A stretch of 64,000 nt of DNA. Source: Acidobacteriota bacterium. Its GTDB lineage: Bacteria > Acidobacteriota > Thermoanaerobaculia > Multivoradales > Multivoraceae. Under the pieces are notes generated by a model that saw only the letters and a program-made list of their open reading frames with translations, did not search any database and had not been told where the DNA came from. The stretch lies in contig JAPPFP010000026.1 of the NCBI GenBank assembly GCA_028877275.1, positions 186,001 through 250,000 on the forward strand. Reading direction: 5' to 3'. The first letter of the stretch is position 1. Every line of letters begins with the position of its first letter. This document shows positions 58,843-64,000 of the stretch, piece by piece. The position numbers and the translations under genes were made by a program.

Positions 58843-60195
58843 TTGAACCGCCTCGATTCCGACCTGCCGGCCGGCACTTACACCGTCTCCGAGTTCGCCT
58901 GGGAGATGAAGGGCGTGCTCGCCGACGCGTACCCCGCGGTATGGGTCGCCGGGGAAGTCCAACGGCTGCGGTCGGCGGCCAGGGGCCAGCTCTACTTCGA
59001 GCTGATCGAGAAGGGCCGCGGCGACCGGATCCAGGCGAAGCTCGACTGCGTTCTCTGGGCGGACGAGCGCGCGGTCACCGAGGCCGAACTGCGCGAGGCC
59101 GGAGTCGAACTGACCGAAGGCGTCGTGCTGCGCTGCTGCGGCCGTCCGGAATTCTGGCCCGGCGGCGGCCGTCTCCAGTTCACGGTCCGCGAGGTCGATC
59201 CCGTGTTCTCTCTCGGCGCGCTCGAGAAGCGGCGCCGGGAGACGCTCAAGGCGCTGGAGGCCGAGGGTCTGCTCGAGCGCAACAGGAAGCTGGCGCTGCC
59301 GCCGGCCCCGCTCGAGATCGGACTCATCACGTCGGAGGGGAGTGCCGCCTACCACGACTTTCTCGACACCCTGGTCAACTCCGGGCTGGGCTTTCGCGTG
59401 TACCTCGTCCATTCGGCGGTCCAGGGAGCGGCGGCTGAGGCGGAGATCGACCGTGCCTTCAAGCTGCTCGAGGCCTTCGCGCGCGGCGGCCGCCGGCTCG
59501 ATGCGATCGCGCTGATTCGAGGTGGCGGGTCGCGCTCCGACCTGGCTACGTTCGACAGCCGCCGCGTGGCGCGCGCGGTGGCCCGGTCGCCGGTGCCGGT
59601 CATCTGCGGCATCGGTCACCAGATCGACGTGTCGATCGCGGACGTCGTTGCTCACACCTCCTGCAAGACGCCGACGGAAGCGGCCGAGTTCCTGGCCGGC
59701 AGGGTCGGCGAGGCGGCGTACCGGGTCGAGGACGCAGGCCGCGCCCTTGCGCGGCAGGCCACGGACCTCCTGCGCGCCGCGAGGCAGCGGGTTTCCTCCG
59801 TCCCGCCCCGGCTGGCGTCGCCGAGCCGGGCCCTGCTGAGAAACCGCGTCGCCGACTGCCGGCTGGCGGCGAGCCGCGCGCGGACGGCCACGGAACGGCT
59901 CATGGCGGCCGCCAGGCAGCAGGAGGAGGTCCGTCGCGATGGTCTGGTCCGCAGCGCGCTCAAGCCGGTAGGCCGGGCGGCCGAGCGGCTGGAGGCCCAC
60001 GGTCGACTGTGCGAGCAACTCTCGCCGGAGCGGACGCTCGCGCGTGGCTTCAGCGTCACCCGCCGCGCCGACGGCGGACTCGTCCGGCGGGCGTCGGACG
60101 TGGCGGCGGGCGACGAACTGCGGACCCGGCTCGCCGACGGCACGGTGGCGAGCACCGTCGACTCGGGCACGACGGCCACCAAGGAGACGGCATGA
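58843..60195 (+). CDS. xseA: Exodeoxyribonuclease VII large subunit
   Basis: A 450-residue protein. The N-terminal OB-fold region begins YTVSEFAWEMKGVLADAYP and QLYFELIEKG. The catalytic domain has LITSEGSAAYHDFLDTL, RGGGSRSDLATFDSR and GHQIDVSIADVVAHTSCKTPTEAAEFL, the conserved active-site block (consensus GHExDxTIxDxVAD). A long helical region and the C-terminal RGFSVTRRADG follow. The subunit degrades single-stranded DNA with XseB. TTG 58843 is the best in-frame start. It overlaps xseB by four bases. Confidence 0.94.
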   Translation: MNRLDSDLPAGTYTVSEFAWEMKGVLADAYPAVWVAGEVQRLRSAARGQLYFELIEKGRGDRIQAKLDCVLWADERAVTEAELREAGVELTEGVVLRCCGRPEFWPGGGRLQFTVREVDPVFSLGALEKRRRETLKALEAEGLLERNRKLALPPAPLEIGLITSEGSAAYHDFLDTLVNSGLGFRVYLVHSAVQGAAAEAEIDRAFKLLEAFARGGRRLDAIALIRGGGSRSDLATFDSRRVARAVARSPVPVICGIGHQIDVSIADVVAHTSCKTPTEAAEFLAGRVGEAAYRVEDAGRALARQATDLLRAARQRVSSVPPRLASPSRALLRNRVADCRLAASRARTATERLMAAARQQEEVRRDGLVRSALKPVGRAAERLEAHGRLCEQLSPERTLARGFSVTRRADGGLVRRASDVAAGDELRTRLADGTVASTVDSGTTATKETA

Positions 60196-60512
60196 GCGAC
60201 GACCGCCCCGGCGTTGACGTGACCGAACTGAGCTTCAGCGAAGCGATGGAGGAACTCGAGAGTGTGCTCCGGCGGATCGAGGGCGACGAGATCGACGTCG
60301 ATCAACTCGGCCGCGAACTGGGCCGGGCGGCGCGGTTGCTCGAGATCTGCCGCAAGAAGATCCGCCGGGCCGAGGTCGAGGTCCGGCAGATCGTCGAACA
60401 GATCGAGGAGGACGGGGCGGACTCGGGAGCCGCGACGCCGGAGCCGCCGGAAGCCGAATCGCCTGCCGCGGAGCCCGCGTCGCCCGACGACCAGGACGAC
60501 ATCCCGTTCTGA
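60192..60512 (+). CDS. xseB: Exodeoxyribonuclease VII small subunit
   Basis: A 106-residue protein. The conserved helix pair ELSFSEAMEELESVLRRIEG and GRAARLLEICRKKIRRAE is the XseB signature. A Pro/Ala/Glu-rich tail (PEPPEAESPAAEPASPDD) extends it beyond the usual 75-80 residues. Several copies bind each XseA. ATG 60192 overlaps the xseA stop. The last base of the stop is the first base of the rhomboid ATG. Confidence 0.92.
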   Translation: MSDDRPGVDVTELSFSEAMEELESVLRRIEGDEIDVDQLGRELGRAARLLEICRKKIRRAEVEVRQIVEQIEEDGADSGAATPEPPEAESPAAEPASPDDQDDIPF

Positions 60513-61357
60513 TGTTCGAGCGCCAGAAAACGGGCTCCGTCGTCTGCCCCGGCTGCGGTCGGCTGGTCGGCGTTCAGGACGAGCGCTGCTGGAACTGCGG
60601 CCGGGCCCGGCCCAGCCTGTTCGGCTTCTCACGCGCCCTGCAGAACCTCGGCAACGAAGCGGTGTTCTCAACCGTCGTGATCGCCATCTGCGTCGTCATC
60701 TTCGTGCTGGAACTGCTGATGTCGCCACGCGGGATCAACACGCAGCTCGGCTTCGGCTTCCTGGCGCCGGACCTCGAGATGGGCGTCCGGTTCGGCGCCA
60801 GCGGCGCGCTGATCGTCTTCGACTACGGCCGCTGGTGGACGATCCTGAGCGCTGGCTGGCTGCACGGCGGCCTGCTGCACATCGCTTTCAACATGTACTG
60901 GGTTCATCAACTTGGCCCGGTCATGGCCCGGCTCTTCGGAGTACCCCGCGCGGCGATCATCTACCTGCTCTCCTCGGCGATGGGCTTCCTGGTGACCAGC
61001 GCCATGCCGGTGGTGGCGCCGTGGATGCCGTTCGCCAACCGCAACAGCGTGACCCTGGGCGCTTCGGCGGCCGTGTTCGGCTGGCTGGGAGCGTTGATCT
61101 GCTACTCGCGGCAGACCGGCGGGCGGATGTTCATGAGGCAGGTGATGGGAATGGCGATACCGCTGGTTCTGTTCGGCCTGCTGATTCCCGGGATCGACAA
61201 CTGGGCTCATCTCGGCGGGCTGGCCGGGGGATACCTGCTGGCGAGCCGCTACGGTCCGAACACGGAAGAGCGTCCCGGGCAGGTTCTGACCGCCCTCGTC
61301 CTGCTCGTCGTCTCACTGCTGGCGGTACCGCTCTCGTTCCTCTCCTGGTCGTTCTGA
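60512..61357 (+). CDS. Rhomboid family intramembrane serine protease with N-terminal zinc ribbon
   Basis: A 281-residue protein. The N-terminus has two CxxC pairs (VCPGCGRL and CWNCGRA) forming a zinc ribbon. Six or seven membrane helices follow with the rhomboid hallmarks: WLHGGLLHIAFNMYW, the catalytic Ser185 in TLGASAAVFGW and His233 in NWAHLGGLAGGYLL. It should cut membrane proteins within the bilayer; the substrate is unknown. ATG 60512 overlaps xseB by one base. Confidence 0.92.
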   Translation: MFERQKTGSVVCPGCGRLVGVQDERCWNCGRARPSLFGFSRALQNLGNEAVFSTVVIAICVVIFVLELLMSPRGINTQLGFGFLAPDLEMGVRFGASGALIVFDYGRWWTILSAGWLHGGLLHIAFNMYWVHQLGPVMARLFGVPRAAIIYLLSSAMGFLVTSAMPVVAPWMPFANRNSVTLGASAAVFGWLGALICYSRQTGGRMFMRQVMGMAIPLVLFGLLIPGIDNWAHLGGLAGGYLLASRYGPNTEERPGQVLTALVLLVVSLLAVPLSFLSWSF

Positions 61358-61371
61358 CCGATTTGTCGCCA

Positions 61372-61404
61372 GGCGAATAAGTTTTCGCCAAAGTGGTGTA
61401 CTAT
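61372..61404 (+). promoter_or_regulatory. Palindromic operator candidate and -10 of argCJB
   Basis: The 18-base inverted repeat GGCGAA-TAAGTT-TTCGCC (61372-61389) has six-base perfect arms around an AT-rich centre, a shape resembling an ArgR box. TACTAT (61399-61404), a good -10, follows nine bases later and ends ten bases before GTG 61415. No clear -35 was found, so activation or repression by a bound regulator is plausible. Confidence 0.5.
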
Positions 61405-61414
61405 TCGCGGCCTT

Positions 61415-62455
61415 GTGATTCGGGCTGCGATCGCCGGGGCGTCCGGCTACAGTGGAGCAGAACTCGTCCGGTGGTTGCACGGCCACCCGGAAGTGGAGCT
61501 TGGTGCGCTCGCGGCGGGCCGTCAGGCTGGCCGCTCCGCCAGTGACGTGTTCCCTCACCTGGGCGGCGCGGTGGCCGCCGACCTGGTGGAGACGGACTGG
61601 GATCGCCTGGGAGACGCCGCCGACGTCGTGTTCCTGGCCCTGCCGCACGGTGAGGCGCTCGGCGCCGCGGGCCGGTTGCTCGAGGCCGGGGCCAGGGTCG
61701 TCGACGTCGGCGCGGACTTTCGGCTCCGGAGCCCGTCCGCCTACCGGCGCTGGTACGGCGGCGAGCACACGGCAACCGCCGTGCTCGGGGAAGCGGTCTA
61801 CGGGTTGACGGAGTGGCACCGCGCCGCCGTGGCCGGAGCGCGCCTGGTCGCCAATCCGGGCTGCTACCCGACCGCCTCGGCCCTGGCGCTCAAGCCGATC
61901 TTCGAGCAGTTCGGAGACCGGGTGGGCGGCGCGGTTGTGATCGACGCGAAGTCGGGCGTTTCGGGCGCGGGCAGGAACGCGCGGGACGGCTACCAGTACT
62001 CGGAGTTGAACGAGAACCTGAAGCCCTACGGTTCGGGCGTTCATCGCCACCAGCCCGAGATCGAGCAGGAACTGGCCACCCTTGGCGAGACGCCTCGGGT
62101 GTTCTTTTCGCCCCATCTCGTGCCGATGACCCGGGGCATCCTCGCCGCCTGCTACGTGCCGATGACCGAGCCGCCGAGCCACGACGAGCTCGAAGCGGCG
62201 TATCTCGATCGCTATGCCAGCGAGCCTTTCGTGCGGGTGCTGACCGGTGCGGCGCTGCCCCAGACGAAGGCCACCCTGGGCTCCAACTACTGCGACCTCG
62301 CCGTCCGCGTCGATGCCGAACGCGGGCTCGCGGTCGTGTTCGCGGCGCTCGACAACCTCGTCAAGGGAGCCGCCGGCCAGGCGGTGCAAAACATGAATGT
62401 GATGTTCAATCTCGAAGAAACGACGGGCCTCTCGGCCGTGCCGGTGTTCCCATGA
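61415..62455 (+). CDS. argC: N-acetyl-gamma-glutamyl-phosphate reductase ArgC
   Basis: A 346-residue enzyme of arginine synthesis that reduces N-acetylglutamyl-phosphate to the semialdehyde with NADPH. The cofactor loop IAGASGYSGAELVRWL, the active-site Cys150 in NPGCYPTA, the KSGVSGAGR segment and HRHQPEIEQEL are typical of ArgC. GTG 61415 has no Shine-Dalgarno and lies ten bases after a TACTAT -10. Four bases overlap with argJ. It is the first gene of an arg operon. Confidence 0.96.
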   Translation: MIRAAIAGASGYSGAELVRWLHGHPEVELGALAAGRQAGRSASDVFPHLGGAVAADLVETDWDRLGDAADVVFLALPHGEALGAAGRLLEAGARVVDVGADFRLRSPSAYRRWYGGEHTATAVLGEAVYGLTEWHRAAVAGARLVANPGCYPTASALALKPIFEQFGDRVGGAVVIDAKSGVSGAGRNARDGYQYSELNENLKPYGSGVHRHQPEIEQELATLGETPRVFFSPHLVPMTRGILAACYVPMTEPPSHDELEAAYLDRYASEPFVRVLTGAALPQTKATLGSNYCDLAVRVDAERGLAVVFAALDNLVKGAAGQAVQNMNVMFNLEETTGLSAVPVFP

Positions 62456-63654
62456 GCTGCGGCGTCACCGCCCCCAAGGGGTTCGTTGCTGCCGGCGTGC
62501 ACTGTGGCCTGAAGAAGAGGCGGCTCGATCTCTCGATCATCGCCTCGACCGCCGACGAGCCGTCGACCCTGGCGGCCGTGTTCACCCGCAACCAGGTTCA
62601 GGCCGCGCCCGTGCTCTATTGCCGCGAGGTCGTGGCGGGCGGCCGGGCGCGAGCGATCGTGGCGAACAGCGGCAACGCGAACGCCTGCACGGGCGAGCCG
62701 GGCCTGGCCGACGCGCGGGCGATGGCGGAGCGGGCCGGCGCGGCGCTCGACATGGACCCGGGTCACGTTCTGGTGGCCTCGACCGGCGTGATCGGAGTCC
62801 CCATGCCGATGCCGACCGTGCTCGCCGGCATCGACCAGGCGGCGACGGAGCTCGGTCCGAGGGGCGGCGTGTCGGCGGCGGAGGGGATCCTGACGACGGA
62901 CACCCGGCCGAAGATCAAAGTCGAGAAGGTGGGCCTCGGTGGCGGCGAGGTGACGATCGGCGGCATCGCGAAGGGCGCCGGGATGATGGCCCCGGACATG
63001 GCGACGACCCTGGCCTTCGTGACCACCGACGTGAAGGCGTCGCCTGAGGCGCTCGACCGCGCGCTGCGGACGGCGGTGGAGCCGACCTTCAACAGCGTCA
63101 CGGTCGACGGCGACACGAGCACGAACGACTGCGTCCTGCTGCTGGCCAACGGCGCCGCCGGCGTCGAGGCCGATTCCGCGGACGACCTGGAGCGTTTGAC
63201 GGCCGGCCTGCAGCGTGTGCTCGGCCGGCTCGCGGTCGCCCTGATCGCCGACGCCGAGGGCGCGAACCGCGTGATCGAGGTCCGGGTGAAGGGCGCGCGC
63301 ACCGACGCGGCGGCCCGGCAGGTCGCGAACACGATCGCCAACTCGCCGCTGGTCAAGACGGCCTATCGCTCCGGCCAGCCGAACTGGGGCCGCTTCATGG
63401 GGGCGATCGGGCGCGCGGGCGTCGACATCGTCGAGCAGCGGATCGGTATCGCGGTGCTGGCCGAGGGCGAGCGGGTCGAGGTCGTGCGGGACGGTCTGGG
63501 CGTGAGCGACAACCTCGAGGGCCTGGCGCGGACGATGCTCGCGGACCACACGGTTCTCGAGGTCGATCTCGGCCTTGGCACCGGCCGCTGGACGGTCTGG
63601 ACCTGCGACCTGTCCGAGGGCTACATCGAGATCAACGCCAGCTACATCAGTTGA
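62452..63654 (+). CDS. argJ: Bifunctional ornithine acetyltransferase/N-acetylglutamate synthase ArgJ
   Basis: A 400-residue proenzyme. It moves the acetyl group from N-acetylornithine to glutamate and so recycles it in the cyclic arginine pathway. The self-cleavage and nucleophile residue is Thr185 in APDMATTLAF, within the conserved GIAKGAGMMAPDMAT block. VANSGNANACTG (oxyanion region) and NTIANSPLVKTAYR are also present. ATG 62452 overlaps argC by four bases. The enzyme splits into alpha and beta chains at Ala184-Thr185 by family analogy. Confidence 0.96.
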   Translation: MSCGVTAPKGFVAAGVHCGLKKRRLDLSIIASTADEPSTLAAVFTRNQVQAAPVLYCREVVAGGRARAIVANSGNANACTGEPGLADARAMAERAGAALDMDPGHVLVASTGVIGVPMPMPTVLAGIDQAATELGPRGGVSAAEGILTTDTRPKIKVEKVGLGGGEVTIGGIAKGAGMMAPDMATTLAFVTTDVKASPEALDRALRTAVEPTFNSVTVDGDTSTNDCVLLLANGAAGVEADSADDLERLTAGLQRVLGRLAVALIADAEGANRVIEVRVKGARTDAAARQVANTIANSPLVKTAYRSGQPNWGRFMGAIGRAGVDIVEQRIGIAVLAEGERVEVVRDGLGVSDNLEGLARTMLADHTVLEVDLGLGTGRWTVWTCDLSEGYIEINASYIS

Positions 63655-63661
63655 GGCGGAC

Positions 63662-64000
63662 GTGACGATGAAGCCAGAAAGGGATCTCGGCCAGGAGATG
63701 GCGGCGGCGCTGCGCTACGCCTCGGCGTGGCGTGGCAAGCGTGTCGTCGTCAAGTACGGCGGCCGCGCGATGGCGGGCGAGAAGTTCGGCACCCTGATCG
63801 AGGACCTGGTGCTGTTGCGGCGCGCCGGGCTGCGCCCGATGCTGGTCCACGGCGGCGGGGCCGAGATCTCGACGATGCTCCAGACGCTGGGCATCGAACC
63901 GCGTTTCGTCGACGGCCTGCGGGTCACCGACGAGGACACGATGCGGGTCGTTGAGATGGTCCTCGGCGGTTCGGTGAACAAGCGCCTGGTGGGGATGATC
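63662..64000 (+). CDS. argB: Acetylglutamate kinase ArgB, 5' part only
   Basis: The first 113 codons of a gene cut by the right edge. The sequence RVVVKYGGRAMAG, the substrate loop RPMLVHGGGAEIS and FVDGLRVTDEDTMRVVEMVL match the N-terminal half of acetylglutamate kinase. It phosphorylates N-acetylglutamate before ArgC. GTG 63662 has GAGG five bases upstream; ATG 63668, two codons later, is the alternative. It lies seven bases after argJ, completing an argC-argJ-argB order. Confidence 0.93.
   Translation, partial: MTMKPERDLGQEMAAALRYASAWRGKRVVVKYGGRAMAGEKFGTLIEDLVLLRRAGLRPMLVHGGGAEISTMLQTLGIEPRFVDGLRVTDEDTMRVVEMVLGGSVNKRLVGMI

Overview
The window is one continuous, gene-dense stretch of a high-GC, Gram-negative bacterial chromosome. 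LptD, two SurA/PpiC-type periplasmic foldases and several lipoprotein signals show an outer membrane, and MurE carries the DNPR motif of meso-diaminopimelate ligases. A long protein with a GWxTD-like N-terminus and a C-terminal VWFA domain, a PEGA protein, and the mix of TRAP and sodium-symporter genes suggest Acidobacteriota (Thermoanaerobaculia-like, perhaps marine or host-associated). That assignment is inference from gene content. No insertion sequence, phage, CRISPR array or rRNA was seen, and no gene-free gap exceeds 300 bases.

Layout. (1) 1-6421, minus strand: a catabolic operon reading M28 peptidase, aldo/keto reductase, proline-racemase-family enzyme (Ser/Cys active site), an SDR with degenerate catalytic residues, then TRAP transporter dctQ-dctM-dctP (dctP cut by the window edge). 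It looks like uptake and conversion of a hydroxyproline-like or related acid. (2) 6504-10181: a sodium:solute symporter, then an ornithine-cyclodeaminase-family dehydrogenase divergent from a threonine-dehydratase-family enzyme, sharing a 29-bp intergenic region. (3) 10204-16355: a three-gene Fe3+/thiamine-type ABC importer, an MFS exporter and a bacterial member of the ERG4/ERG24 sterol reductase family. (4) 16328-17196, minus strand: a VapBC toxin-antitoxin pair with an operator-like promoter, next to the initiator tRNA gene. (5) 17286-23137: ftsB, mfd and two parvulin-type foldase genes. (6) 23225-39709: a complete dcw cluster, mraZ-rsmH-ftsL-ftsI-murE-murF-mraY-murD-ftsW-murG-murC-ftsQ-ftsA-ftsZ, with mostly 1-8 base gene overlaps, four 10-bp MraZ-operator-like repeats upstream, and no murB or ddl. 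(7) 39714-41663: argS on the opposite strand.

(8) 41734-48073: a surface-glycan set (a PIG-L deacetylase/GT2 fusion, a GT-B enzyme, two GT2 enzymes) ending in a PEGA protein, then an O6-alkylguanine-DNA alkyltransferase. (9) 48710-52874, minus strand: lptD-rmlD-NAD epimerase, linking outer-membrane LPS insertion with deoxysugar synthesis. (10) 53028-61357: ruvX-mltG, DUF420, the VWFA protein and a hypothetical exported partner, another hypothetical, xseA-xseB and a zinc-ribbon rhomboid. (11) 61372-64000: argC-argJ-argB (argB cut by the edge) behind a palindromic operator candidate, for arginine synthesis.

Several transcription units have a -10-like hexamer 6-10 bases before a GTG or ATG start that lacks a Shine-Dalgarno sequence, which suggests frequent leaderless mRNAs. 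The most unusual items are the sterol reductase, the SDR lacking its catalytic Ser and Tyr, the shared bidirectional -10 element at 8919-8925, and the VapBC operator built into a leaderless promoter.
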